DNA of 64,000 bases from a bacterium (GTDB taxonomy: Bacteria; Armatimonadota; UBA5829): assembly GCA_021371935.1 (NCBI GenBank), contig JAJFVF010000013.1, forward strand, positions 62,001-126,000, written 5' to 3'. Below are positions 15,781 through 24,328 of the stretch, in pieces. Each line of letters begins with the position of its first letter. Positions within the stretch are counted from its first letter, which is position 1. The position numbers were made by a program, and so were the translations under genes. The notes under the pieces are model-generated. The model was given only the letters and a program-made list of their open reading frames with translations, searched no databases and was not told the DNA's origin.

Positions 15781-15831
15781 AAAACGAACTGAGCGTGAAA
15801 TTAGAAATTTTAAGCGTGGGCAGTTCGTTTT
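15781..15831 (+). terminator. Long-loop hairpin after the DUF815 gene
   Basis: AAAACGAACTG (15781-15791) pairs perfectly with its complement at 15821-15831 around a 29-base loop. It ends in TTTTTA, so it may terminate the DUF815 transcript. Confidence 0.5.
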
Positions 15832-15906
15832 TACGCATTATTCACAAGAAGTGTGAATAATGCTCTCGGAGCCCGTATTATGCGTTTCCCGCATAATACG
15901 GGGTAG
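15829..15906. repeat. 78-bp double-hairpin element, copy 1
   Basis: Hairpin 1 (15835-15863) has arms GCATTATTCACA and TGTGAATAATGC. Hairpin 2 (15872-15903) has arms CCCGTATTATGCG and CGCATAATACGGG. CTCTCGGAG lies between them. The same two-hairpin design recurs at 29854 and, inverted, at 38563. A T8 run follows at 15911, so this copy may also end transcription. Confidence 0.85.
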
Positions 15907-15946
15907 CGGTTTTTTTTATATCACAAATTCATTCCTCTCACAATAA

Positions 15947-15970
15947 CGCGAAATTGCGAAAACGCGAAAG
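15947..15970. repeat. Degenerate octamer micro-array
   Basis: Three adjoining 8-mers read CGCGAAAT, TGCGAAAA and CGCGAAAG. Similar octamers (CACGAAAN) occur at 51974-52005. Confidence 0.6.
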
Positions 15971-16145
15971 AATTAATCATCAGTTAACAATATTCTCCCA
16001 TGATTACAAGGCAACAACTCGAAAAAATGTGGTTAACAGGTCATGGTATTTTAGCTAAAAGCCGTTCAATAGTTGTGAACTGATCAGGAATTGCCTTGTT
16101 AAAGAGCGCTATATGACACGAATGTCCGAAACGAGTCTTTGAATA

Positions 16146-16174
16146 TTGACAGGTAGGCTGGTTGGGGATAAAAT
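16146..16174 (+). promoter_or_regulatory. Recurrent-cassette promoter, copy 1
   Basis: TTGACA (16146-16151), a 17-base spacer and TAAAAT (16169-16174). The spacer (GGTAGGCTGGTTGGGGA) is shared almost base for base with promoters at 30106 and 30975. Transcription would reach the lipoprotein gene at 16246 after about 65 bases. Confidence 0.75.
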
Positions 16175-16245
16175 GCGGTTGAGGCTATTAGTGATATGTA
16201 GCACTTGATAAGATATATTTTACTACAAGAAAAGGGAGAGAGAGT

Positions 16246-18066
16246 ATGTTTGTGCAATATTGCAAGAATAAGCAATATTTGATTGTAGTATTAACACTAA
16301 TCGCCGCTGTCTGCGCGGTGTTATTTGCTGGATGTGGAGGTGGGGGAGGTGGTGGAAGCCAGCCAATTACGCTGACACAAGATCAGGCGAATCAAATAGA
16401 AGCTGCCAGCACGGCTATAACAAATGCTATAACTACAAATGAAGAGAATGGATCCGATTCACCGCTAAATGATGCGGTAGCTGTTGCTCGACAGCAGCAA
16501 GGTGTCGAAAGTGCGACAGTCTCGAACGATGGTTTGATTGTTCGCTATTCTGCGGGCGGTACAGAAATGTGGGTGCATGATGATCCCGAAGATCAGCCTC
16601 CCACAGATATTCCAGATGTGCAGACCAGGACTCGGGAGATAATAAGTAGTAACCAAAGAATACGCCAATCGATAGGCAATCGGAATGCTGTGATAATAAA
16701 TTCGTTTACGTATGAGACTGAACGTGCCGTCCGACTACCTTATTTTGAATCGATGAAGAATTTATTAGAGGCATCAGGGTTTACTGTGACACTGTACACT
16801 GAGGAAACATGTACTCCTGATATTCTGAAAGACCTTCAAGGCAATAGCCTGATTCTGCTCAGTGGGCACGGTTGCCTTACTGGTGACCCACAAAACCCAT
16901 ATTATACTATGGCAGGACGGTGGAAGACCTCTTACATCTTTACTTTCGACTTTTTGAAGGGCCGAATAGCTCGGCTGCATAATATAGACAATCGCGGTGA
17001 TTTCTTTGCCGTCAATAGTGATTTCTGGTCGAGTGCATATGCGACAAAATCATTTAATCATGGACTCTTTATGAATTTAGAGTGTTCTGGTTCTGCTTTC
17101 GAATCATACAGGAATGCGCTATTTCAACATGGAATCGATGCATATACTGGATGGAGTGATGCACAGGGCACGGCAGTTTACACTGCATGGCGAATCATTG
17201 CTTACATGGTTGCTGGAAAGACACTACGGCAGGCTGTTGATGCATGCCCGGCGTCGTCGCTCCATGACAACAACGCGGATTTTTGGTATGGCCCTGATAG
17301 TAACCGAGACATTACGCTGGGTGGAAATAACGAGTGGACTGTACCAGATATCACCATTTCCAGCCCTTCTTCGGGGACTACTATACACTCTGTCTCTTGC
17401 ACTGTAACCGGAACTATATGGCCATGGAATACATCCTGCCGTGCCACCATCAGTACAAGTGTCAACACCAGTGCACTGCCTGTAGACGACGATGGTAGCT
17501 TTTCTCAAACTGTTGCTCTCAATCCAGGTAGTAATGTGATTCGAGTGGCTGCATTTATGCCTTCCGCCGGTGGTTCGACTGCTACCGTCAATGTGATTGC
17601 AGATATACCTTCCCAATTGTTGGCGACTGAATTGTCATGGAATACTGATTACAATGATCTAGACCTTCACTTAACACCAGATTACGCTGAGCCATTCTCT
17701 ACTGATGACTGCTACTACTACAATAAGAATCCATTATGGGGTGGCTCACTTGACTTTGATGATATAGATGGTTTTGGTCCAGAACATATCACAGCAGACT
17801 CGTTGCCTGATGGACGCTACAGGTTGTGGGTGGACTATTTTAGCCAACATGGTGTTACTGATGCAGTTGCTGTGTCAATTAGTGTGTCCACATTTGGGCA
17901 GAATACACGCTTTTTCCAGTTGAATACCAGTCGAGGATTCACAACTTTGCACCAAATATGGAATGTGTGCTATTTGGATTTTCCTTCTGGAGCTATCACA
18001 CCAATTGATTCTCTTGGGACGCGAAGCCTTGGTGATCATTATACGCGTCCGGCAAAAAAGAAATGA
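16246..18066 (+). CDS. Secreted lipoprotein with caspase-like (clan CD) peptidase domain
   Basis: A 606-residue lipoprotein. The signal peptide ends in the lipobox LFAGC (Cys30), followed by a Gly linker. Residues about 145-345 resemble a caspase/gingipain-type fold: His208 in ILLSGHGCLTG and Cys280 in LFMNLECSGSAF are a plausible His-Cys pair, and AYTGWS with a later helical pair fits the fold. Residues about 368-460 are an Ig-like domain (PDITISSPSSG). Residues about 465-550 resemble DUF2135/YfaP (SWNTDYNDLDLHL ... GFGPEHIT). It likely sits on the cell surface. Proteolytic activity is inferred from the motif pair only. Confidence 0.7.
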   Translation: MFVQYCKNKQYLIVVLTLIAAVCAVLFAGCGGGGGGGSQPITLTQDQANQIEAASTAITNAITTNEENGSDSPLNDAVAVARQQQGVESATVSNDGLIVRYSAGGTEMWVHDDPEDQPPTDIPDVQTRTREIISSNQRIRQSIGNRNAVIINSFTYETERAVRLPYFESMKNLLEASGFTVTLYTEETCTPDILKDLQGNSLILLSGHGCLTGDPQNPYYTMAGRWKTSYIFTFDFLKGRIARLHNIDNRGDFFAVNSDFWSSAYATKSFNHGLFMNLECSGSAFESYRNALFQHGIDAYTGWSDAQGTAVYTAWRIIAYMVAGKTLRQAVDACPASSLHDNNADFWYGPDSNRDITLGGNNEWTVPDITISSPSSGTTIHSVSCTVTGTIWPWNTSCRATISTSVNTSALPVDDDGSFSQTVALNPGSNVIRVAAFMPSAGGSTATVNVIADIPSQLLATELSWNTDYNDLDLHLTPDYAEPFSTDDCYYYNKNPLWGGSLDFDDIDGFGPEHITADSLPDGRYRLWVDYFSQHGVTDAVAVSISVSTFGQNTRFFQLNTSRGFTTLHQIWNVCYLDFPSGAITPIDSLGTRSLGDHYTRPAKKK

Positions 18067-18090
18067 CCTGGTGCTACAAATATATCTTTT

Positions 18091-18156
18091 TGTATGCTGC
18101 GGGGGTGACGCTTATACTCGGCGTTTTCAGTTTTGCACGGCGTTAATTCCCGCAGC
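18091..18156. repeat. Post-stop stem-loop repeat, copy B
   Basis: It has the same arms as copy A: GCTGCGGGGGTGACGC at 18096-18111 against GCGTTAATTCCCGCAGC ending at 18156. Much of the loop is identical (CGGCGTTTTCAGTTTTGCAC). It begins 25 bases after the lipoprotein stop. Confidence 0.75.
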
Positions 18157-18323
18157 TTGCCAAGCCAATAAATTGCTGATGGTTCGGGATTTGAATCCTG
18201 GACTTCTATATTAAAGATTTTAATCCCCGAAGACATCAATTTTGTTCACTGGCAGTGACGCAATCCATCTATGTCTTGCGGGTGGGCAATATGATACGGA
18301 TGTACGATGTAAATCGCTCAATC

Positions 18324-18352
18324 TTGACAAGTAACTCATCTGTTGATATCTT
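18324..18352 (+). promoter_or_regulatory. Likely promoter of the UPF0164-like gene
   Basis: TTGACA (18324-18329), a 17-base spacer and TATCTT (18347-18352). The -35 is perfect and the -10 matches four of six. The spacer does not match the recurrent cassette. Confidence 0.55.
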
Positions 18353-18418
18353 TGTGCTGTAATGCTTGGCACTTCAGTTCACGTGCCACAAATTAAATTA
18401 TGATACAAGGGGGAAATA

Positions 18419-19309
18419 ATGAGGTGGTTTAGGGTGTTTGTGATCATCAATTTGCTATTAATTGATGTGACTGCTGTGAATGCATGTGTTGGAGCTAGAC
18501 CACTTTCTATGGGAGGCGCATTTGTCGGTGTTGCTGATGATGCTAACGCTACATATTGGAATCCTGCTGGTTTAGCCCAACTTAAACCAAACATGCCTTA
18601 TTTCACTGGAATGCATACAACTACCAATAGAGATGAAATCAACTATCAAGATTATGCTTCAGTGGCGATGAGCATAACAGATGCAAAGACGGAACAGCCG
18701 CTTGCCTTTGGTGTATCCTACATCAAAAATAACATGCAACTTGGTTATGTGATAGATAAACAGGACTGGTATTGGGTGTCTGCAGCAGCTGATTTAGGCA
18801 AAGCAGGTATGCTGGGAATAAATATTCGACAGGTGGAGGACTCAGCGCCAGGTATGTCTGTAGATACAAGTGTTGGGTTAGATATTGGTTATCTTTACAA
18901 ACTGGATAACCAGATCAGTTTTGGTCTGTTGATTCAAGATGTAAACAAGCCGAAGGTAAAAGTCGACGGTATAACTGCGACAGAATACTGTAGAAATATC
19001 AGACCCGGCTTTGCATTTAGGCCGGACAAAAACTCGCTTATATCAGCTGAAATTTATGACGTCACTGACGAAGTTGATAGAGCCTTTAGAGTGGGTTGCG
19101 AACTGCATCTGCCGGAATTTACGAAAAATTCCGTATTAACAGATTTTGCCGTTCGTGCAGGATACTATGGACTTGGTTCCAGCTACTCAAAAGGGTTTAC
19201 CGCCGGTTTTGGTGTCGGCACTGAATTCGGCAAGTTTGATGCTGCTCTTCTCATGGGAGATTTTAGCAACACGATTTTGCTCAGTGGTTCAATGAACTTC
19301 AGTTGGTAG
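18419..19309 (+). CDS. PorV/UPF0164-like outer-membrane beta-barrel protein
   Basis: A 296-residue protein with a signal peptide (to about residue 22). The mature start is a hallmark: GARPLSMGGAFVGVADDANATYWNPAGLAQL, with MGGA, VADD and WNPAGL as key elements. This is the start of FadL/PorV/UPF0164 barrels, and alternating beta strands follow to the end (NFSW). It sits in the outer membrane, and ligand or partner is unknown. GGGGGA precedes ATG 18419. It is a single gene flanked by stem-loop repeats. Confidence 0.85.
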   Translation: MRWFRVFVIINLLLIDVTAVNACVGARPLSMGGAFVGVADDANATYWNPAGLAQLKPNMPYFTGMHTTTNRDEINYQDYASVAMSITDAKTEQPLAFGVSYIKNNMQLGYVIDKQDWYWVSAAADLGKAGMLGINIRQVEDSAPGMSVDTSVGLDIGYLYKLDNQISFGLLIQDVNKPKVKVDGITATEYCRNIRPGFAFRPDKNSLISAEIYDVTDEVDRAFRVGCELHLPEFTKNSVLTDFAVRAGYYGLGSSYSKGFTAGFGVGTEFGKFDAALLMGDFSNTILLSGSMNFSW

Positions 19310-19347
19310 CATTATGCTGAACGTAATTGCTCAAAAATGTGTAACAC

Positions 19348-19415
19348 TTGCATGCGGGAATGACGCTTATACACGGTGTTCTGAGTTGTTGATGGTCCGG
19401 GACTTAAATCCCGGA
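19348..19415. repeat. Stem-loop repeat, diverged copy D
   Basis: It starts GCATGCGGGAATGACGCTTATAC as in copies A and B, then continues into a hairpin GGTCCGGGA ... TCCCGGACC (about 19393-19416). It follows the UPF0164-like stop by about 40 bases and lies before the convergent ABC permease stop. Confidence 0.6.
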
Positions 19416-19452
19416 CCTCTGTATTTGGGATTTTAATCCTGTTTATTAGGAA

Positions 19453-20274
19453 TTATCCCTTCAACCCCGTCATCACAACACCCTGCACAAAGTATCTCTG
19501 CGCCAGGAAGAATATAATGAGCACAGGCAGTAGGACTGCAGTTGACGCAGCCATCAGCGAGACTATATCCACTCCCCACACGTCCGAGAATGTGGCAAGG
19601 CCGAGTGCGAGTGTGCGCTTATCTACTGAGTTCAGATAGAGCAGGGGAGTAAGGAAGTCGTTCCAGTGCGCAACAAATGAAAACACCGCCACGCTCACCA
19701 ATACGGGTTTCGACAGGGGCATGATTATCTGCCAGAAGATGCGGAATGTGCCGCAGCCGTCTATCTTTGCGGCTTCTTCCAGTTCCACGGGGATAGTGAG
19801 GAAGAACTGACGCATCAGGAAGATATAAAACGCATTGCCGAAGAACGCGGGCACGATCAGCGGCAGCAGTGTGTCATACCAGCCGAAGCTCTTGAAGATT
19901 ATAAAGATTGGTATCATCGTGACCATCGCCGGCAGCATCATCGTGCTCAGCATCAGTATGAAAAGAGTGTCCTTGCCCGGAGCCTTGAGACGCGCAAATG
20001 CGAACGCCACCATAGCGCTGGAGAGCATACCGCCCATTACCGCGAAGAACGTCACTATAACTGTGTTCAGCGCATACCTGCCAAACGGCATGAGCGTGAG
20101 GGCTGCCTTGTAGTTATCCCACTTAAGCTGGGTCGGCAGCAGGTGAATTCCTGGTTGAGCGACCTGTTCGGGCGTGCTCAGCGAGACCGTCACCATCCAC
20201 AATAGCGGGATCAGAAACAATGCCGCTCCGGCAAGTATCAACAGATATGTAAATGCTGTGCGAATATACTTCAT
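19453..20274 (-). CDS. Carbohydrate ABC transporter permease, MalG/UgpE type
   Basis: A 273-residue inner-membrane protein with six predicted helices. The EAA loop (EEAAKIDGCGTFRIFWQIIMP) contacts the ATPase. It belongs to the CUT1 family that imports oligosaccharides or glycerol-phosphate. Its start overlaps the upstream fusion gene's stop by four bases (ATGA), so it is strictly coupled. No ATPase gene is nearby; a shared MsmX/UgpC-type ATPase elsewhere is likely. Confidence 0.93.
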   Translation of the reverse strand: MKYIRTAFTYLLILAGAALFLIPLLWMVTVSLSTPEQVAQPGIHLLPTQLKWDNYKAALTLMPFGRYALNTVIVTFFAVMGGMLSSAMVAFAFARLKAPGKDTLFILMLSTMMLPAMVTMIPIFIIFKSFGWYDTLLPLIVPAFFGNAFYIFLMRQFFLTIPVELEEAAKIDGCGTFRIFWQIIMPLSKPVLVSVAVFSFVAHWNDFLTPLLYLNSVDKRTLALGLATFSDVWGVDIVSLMAASTAVLLPVLIIFFLAQRYFVQGVVMTGLKG

Positions 20275-22577
20275 TTCTGACTAGACCCCTCGTAATAGAC
20301 CCATCGCTGCGAGCCTTTGAGATGGAACAGTGTAATCAAGAGCACGATCAGGAAAAGTATCCACGCCATTGCCGAGCCGTAGCCCATCTTCATCCACTCG
20401 AAGGAGTTTTTCCAGAGGTAGAGGGCGTAGAAGAGTGTCGAGTCTTCGGGTCCGCCGCCGGTCATGATATATGCCTGGGTGAACATCTGCAGTGAATACA
20501 TCGTTCCCACCACGAGCTGATAGAATATCGCGGGGGTCATCAGCGGCAGAGTGACATGCCTGAATATTTTCCATGCGCCCGCACCGTCGAGCTTGGCGGC
20601 CTCGTATAATTCCTCGGGGATTCCCTGAAGCGCAGCCAGATATACTATCATCGCTCCGCCGACACCCCAGAACCCCATTATGATGAATGCGGGCATCGAC
20701 CACGCGGGGTCAAGCAGCCAGCTCGGCGGGTTCGCCCATATAGGCAGCCACGCGAAGTGCCCGCCGGATATTCCAGGAATTATGTTGAGGGTCAACAGTT
20801 TGTTGAGAATGCCGGTGGTCGGGTTGAACACGAACAGCCAGAGCATCGACGTCGCCACGCCCGAAATTACTACGGGCAGGTAATACATCGTGCGGAAGAG
20901 ACGGATCCCGAACACCTTCTGATTCATCAGGACCGATACTGCCAATCCGCCAACGATGGCGAGCGGTATACTGAAGACTGCATAATAGCCCGTGACCGTC
21001 AGAGCCTTGAAGAACCTGGAGTCGGCAGTGAACATATCAGAATAGTTCCGCGCGCCTATGAAGTGGGCAGGGGATAGCGCGTCCCATTTGCTGAAACTGA
21101 TTACCAACGACGCGAGCATGGCACCGAGTGTGAGCGTCAGAAAACCTATTATCCACGGCGAGGCAAACATATAAAACGTCGCGGCCTCTTTGCGGGCGGA
21201 CCTGCTGCCGTTAGTGTGTTTTCGGACATAGGTTACGACCCCGACGGCCGTAATGGCCAGTGCGCAAAATGCGATTATCCCAAGCATTTTCCACGGCACT
21301 ATAGGAAATCTGGACATATCTTCATTTGCCTTAGCCAAAATCGTATTTGCCGACTTTGCCGACGCGTCGAGTGCGGCTTTGGGAGACGCTTGGCCCTTCA
21401 GCGCTCGTTCGATATTTCTGGCAAGTGTATCCGACACTTCTTGCCAGCCCGGCACAATCGGAACAGTGCGACCGTATGGAATCTGGTCTATGAACCCACG
21501 GGTAATCGGGTCTGAATAGAACTCCGGCCTGTGCGCAACCGATATCCTCGCCGGTATTCGTCCCGCTACTTTGCATATGGCTGCAAGCTGCTCCGGGCTG
21601 GACGCGAATTTGATGAACCGCCATGCTGCCTCGCGGTGTTTGCTGCCGCGTGGGATTATGAGCGAGTTGCCGACCACCTCAATTGCGGGTTTGTCCTTAT
21701 AAGGGACCCCTGCGACACCATAATCGAGCTTTGGAAAATATTTTTTGAGGTCGGGTATGCGGAACGGGCTGTCCACGCGCATCGCGACCATTTCCTGGCC
21801 GAACGGGTCCTGCGTGGCTCCCTTGAAATTTGCGGAAAATGTCTGAAGAGGCTTTACTCCGCCTGCCTCACGGTCCAGAAATGACTTCATCCATGTCAGC
21901 GCCGAGACACCTTCGGAACTATTGAATAATGCCTTCTTGCCGTCCTTGGAGAGCAGTTCGCCATTGGACTGCCAGAGATACATGGAAAAATTGTTCGGGT
22001 TATACAAGAAATCGGCATAGCCTATGCGTTCGATCCGGCCTTTGGCATCGCGCTTGGTGAGCTTCATTGCGTATTCTTCGAGCTGCGCCCAGGTCTGTGG
22101 AGGTTTGTTAGGGTTTAGACCAGCAATCTTGAACAGCCTCTTGTTGTAAAAGAGTGCGTTCGGACTCAAGACCCACGGAATGCCGTACAGCTTGCTCTCG
22201 TAGGTGTTCTGTTCGAGTCCAACTTTGTAGAAATCATGCACATCGAACTTATCGCGTCTGACCAGGTTATCAAGAGGCTCCAGACCGCCTCGGGACATAA
22301 GCTCGCCGCCAAGATGGGCATAAAATCTCACCACATCAGGCGGCACTCCTCCCGCCACTGAGAGTATCAGCTTCTGCTCCACATATTTTTGCGGGACCAG
22401 CATTGCGTTGACTTTGATGTCCGGGTTTTGACGCTCGAAGTCTGCGATCATCTTCTCGTAGGCGGCGCGCTCGTCCTGAGACGCGCCATACCAGAATACG
22501 ATTGTTTCCTTAGCCTGTGCGCCCAGTGATGCAGTCAACAGAAGAATTGTTGTGATCAGTAATGCTCTAATTCTCAT
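20271..22577 (-). CDS. ABC sugar-binding protein fused to MalF/UgpA-type permease
   Basis: A 768-residue fusion. Residues 1-22 are a signal peptide. Residues about 23-425 form a UgpB/MalE-type solute-binding domain (ETIVFWYGASQDERAAYEKM ... GIPWVLSPNALFYNKRLF). A transmembrane helix at about 432-453 leads into a MalF/UgpA permease with the EAA loop (YEAAKLDGAGAWKIFRHVTLP, near residue 685). The binding domain is thus tethered outside the membrane to its own channel. ATG 22577 is chosen because it opens the signal peptide; ATG 22589 is four codons longer. The frame is continuous with no sign of a sequencing join. Confidence 0.9.
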   Translation of the reverse strand: MRIRALLITTILLLTASLGAQAKETIVFWYGASQDERAAYEKMIADFERQNPDIKVNAMLVPQKYVEQKLILSVAGGVPPDVVRFYAHLGGELMSRGGLEPLDNLVRRDKFDVHDFYKVGLEQNTYESKLYGIPWVLSPNALFYNKRLFKIAGLNPNKPPQTWAQLEEYAMKLTKRDAKGRIERIGYADFLYNPNNFSMYLWQSNGELLSKDGKKALFNSSEGVSALTWMKSFLDREAGGVKPLQTFSANFKGATQDPFGQEMVAMRVDSPFRIPDLKKYFPKLDYGVAGVPYKDKPAIEVVGNSLIIPRGSKHREAAWRFIKFASSPEQLAAICKVAGRIPARISVAHRPEFYSDPITRGFIDQIPYGRTVPIVPGWQEVSDTLARNIERALKGQASPKAALDASAKSANTILAKANEDMSRFPIVPWKMLGIIAFCALAITAVGVVTYVRKHTNGSRSARKEAATFYMFASPWIIGFLTLTLGAMLASLVISFSKWDALSPAHFIGARNYSDMFTADSRFFKALTVTGYYAVFSIPLAIVGGLAVSVLMNQKVFGIRLFRTMYYLPVVISGVATSMLWLFVFNPTTGILNKLLTLNIIPGISGGHFAWLPIWANPPSWLLDPAWSMPAFIIMGFWGVGGAMIVYLAALQGIPEELYEAAKLDGAGAWKIFRHVTLPLMTPAIFYQLVVGTMYSLQMFTQAYIMTGGGPEDSTLFYALYLWKNSFEWMKMGYGSAMAWILFLIVLLITLFHLKGSQRWVYYEGSSQK

Positions 22578-22640
22578 ATAGTCATCCAATATAGTGGAAA
22601 ATTGCGTTTATGTAAACACTACATTAAAGGCAAACAAGCC

Positions 22641-22726
22641 TGTCATTCCCGCGAAAGCGGGAATCCAGACACCCGGTTTTCGTTAGTGTGCAGGTTTCTG
22701 GATTCCCAGTCAAGCTGGGAATGACA
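22641..22726. repeat. 86-bp palindromic repeat, copy 1
   Basis: It runs from TGTCATTCCC to GGGAATGACA. The first hairpin is ATTCCCGCGAAAGCGGGAAT and the second is ATTCCCAGTCAAGCTGGGAAT; ATCCAGACACC and TTTCTGGATT lie between them. Copies of exactly the same length lie at 24928 (inverted) and 52144. Confidence 0.9.
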
Positions 22727-22868
22727 AGTGAGCTTTACTCATACATCAGTTGGCTGTTCAACATAGTGTATAATTCCATTCACGTAAACAATACGATAGG
22801 CCATATTGCGCTGTTCCCGGCGTCTATAATTGACAATGACGCAGCTGCTGTGCTAGATTGACCGTGCA

Positions 22869-24269
22869 ATGAAACTGCGTATTTGTTTAATCCTCTGTTT
22901 GTTATTATCGGCGTATGACCCCGTGTTTGCACAGGATTCTGTCGGCGAACCGGATGTCGTGCGTCCTCAGCCTGTGTGCGTCAGCGACCAGCCTGAGAAG
23001 ATAAGCGTGGAAGGCAGGCAGTGGGGACTGTTGGGACCAAAGATATGGGCGGACGGCGATGTGCTCTTTCAAAGAGGATCGACTCGAATATGGGCATCAT
23101 CGGCTGAATATGATTACAATGCACGCACAGGCACCATGCGCGACGTTATGTTCACAACATGCTGTGCCAAAAGACCGGACTATCACATTCGAGCAAGTGA
23201 GGTAACCCTGCTTCCGAACCAAAAAATCCGTGCGCGCAATGCTTCTCTTTATCTGGGCAAACTTAAAGTATTGACGCTGCCGTCGATAAAGCTCAGGACT
23301 GGTGGGGCGAGTGCATCTACAAATGTCTTTCCGACTCCCGGCTTCAATAAGAACGATGGATTTACTCTCTCTCAAATACTGCGGATCATAGACAACGATC
23401 AATTCCATACGACAGCCGATATATGTCTGACCACGAATAACGGTGTGCAGGGTCAGTTGACCGGGCAATATGGTATCAATGGCAACCTGGACCGTTTTCC
23501 GGGACGCTTTTTGACCTATGATTCGCTGCGGTCAGATGTCCTGGACCTGCCTAAGCAGCCTGTCGGGGAGCCGTGTCCGCCCGAGATGCTTGAGCCGCCC
23601 GGCATAGCACGGTTGAGGGGGTTCGGGACATTTACGATCAAACAAAGGACGTATGACATCGAGAATGACAATCTGGTTGTCTATAGACAGCCCGAGTTCG
23701 GGTTGGACTATATAGGCAGGCAGATCAATTTTACCAAGACAAAACTCGATCCCAGACTGGATATCTACCCTGAGGTTATCGCGACATGGGGGCACTATAA
23801 GGAGACACCCGGACCAGCAGGTTTCATCGACCGCAATCAGCTTGTCGCCACAGCAGGCTTGAATATTATCCCGCTCGGTCCGTCCACCACTCTTCAGCCG
23901 GTAATTTCGCATACATGGTCGAACTACAGCAATAACGACCACTATCAACAATCCGCATTCGCGATAGACGCCAGCCACTTATTCCCGAACTCATCGTTTG
24001 CCTCAATCAGATATATAGCCCGCAGCGAGAGCGGCACAACGCCGTTTCAGTTCGATGATGTGGATATCTTTCACGAGTATCAAGGTGCATTCCAAGTCAA
24101 TTTCAGCAAGCATACTATCGGGCTGGTGCTGAGTTATGATATTGATGAAGATGACTTCTATAACTGGGAAGCGCTGTATGGCTGGCGGAGTGACTGTCTG
24201 GCATCATGGTTGCGCTGGAACAACAGAATGGAGCGCCTTTCGTTCCATGTGACGCTTTACAACCTTTAG
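22869..24269 (+). CDS. LptD/OstA-like outer-membrane protein
   Basis: A 466-residue protein with a signal peptide (to about FAQ, residue 22). The OstA-type segment is visible as DGDVLFQRGSTRIWASSAEY, followed by VTLLPNQKIRARNASLYLGKLKVLTLPSIKLR. The rest is beta-barrel-like with aromatic-rich strands. LptD inserts lipopolysaccharide into the outer membrane; this protein is shorter than E. coli LptD (784 residues) and its C-terminal barrel is small, so it may be a paralogue. A promoter-like TTGACA lies at about 22831. It supports a diderm cell. Confidence 0.75.
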   Translation: MKLRICLILCLLLSAYDPVFAQDSVGEPDVVRPQPVCVSDQPEKISVEGRQWGLLGPKIWADGDVLFQRGSTRIWASSAEYDYNARTGTMRDVMFTTCCAKRPDYHIRASEVTLLPNQKIRARNASLYLGKLKVLTLPSIKLRTGGASASTNVFPTPGFNKNDGFTLSQILRIIDNDQFHTTADICLTTNNGVQGQLTGQYGINGNLDRFPGRFLTYDSLRSDVLDLPKQPVGEPCPPEMLEPPGIARLRGFGTFTIKQRTYDIENDNLVVYRQPEFGLDYIGRQINFTKTKLDPRLDIYPEVIATWGHYKETPGPAGFIDRNQLVATAGLNIIPLGPSTTLQPVISHTWSNYSNNDHYQQSAFAIDASHLFPNSSFASIRYIARSESGTTPFQFDDVDIFHEYQGAFQVNFSKHTIGLVLSYDIDEDDFYNWEALYGWRSDCLASWLRWNNRMERLSFHVTLYNL

Positions 24270-24328
24270 TTTTTTTTCATTTGATGTTACAATGACTGGT
24301 CGATTGTAGAAATGAGAGGTAGTCTATT

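Larger units (their letters stand above)
15732..16245. repeat. 514-base intergenic region rich in repeats, no gene seen
   Basis: In order it holds a 9-mer CAAAA array (about 15766-15786), a long-loop hairpin (15781-15831), a double-hairpin unit (15829-15906) followed by T8, an octamer array (15947-15970) and a promoter (16146-16174). The part 16090-16140 resembles the sequence before the 18419 gene (ATATGAYACG-ATGT). I see no open reading frame worth calling. Confidence 0.6.
18067..18418. repeat. 352-base intergenic region with stem-loop repeats and promoter
   Basis: It contains the post-stop stem-loop (18091-18156), a GATGGTTCGGGATTTGAATCC module (about 18177-18225) repeated at 19391, and a promoter (18324-18352). 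It also has a TGGCAC/GTGCCA inverted repeat (about 18368-18389). No gene is visible. Confidence 0.6.

Noticed and set aside
18177-18205. GGTTCGGGATTTGAATCC resembling a tRNA T-arm
   Set aside because: No acceptor, D or anticodon arm surrounds it; it is a hairpin module repeated at 19391.
18364-18380. Possible sigma-54 promoter TTGGCACTTCAGTTCAC
   Set aside because: The -12 element has CA in place of the invariant GC. The TGGCAC word is better explained as one arm of an inverted repeat.
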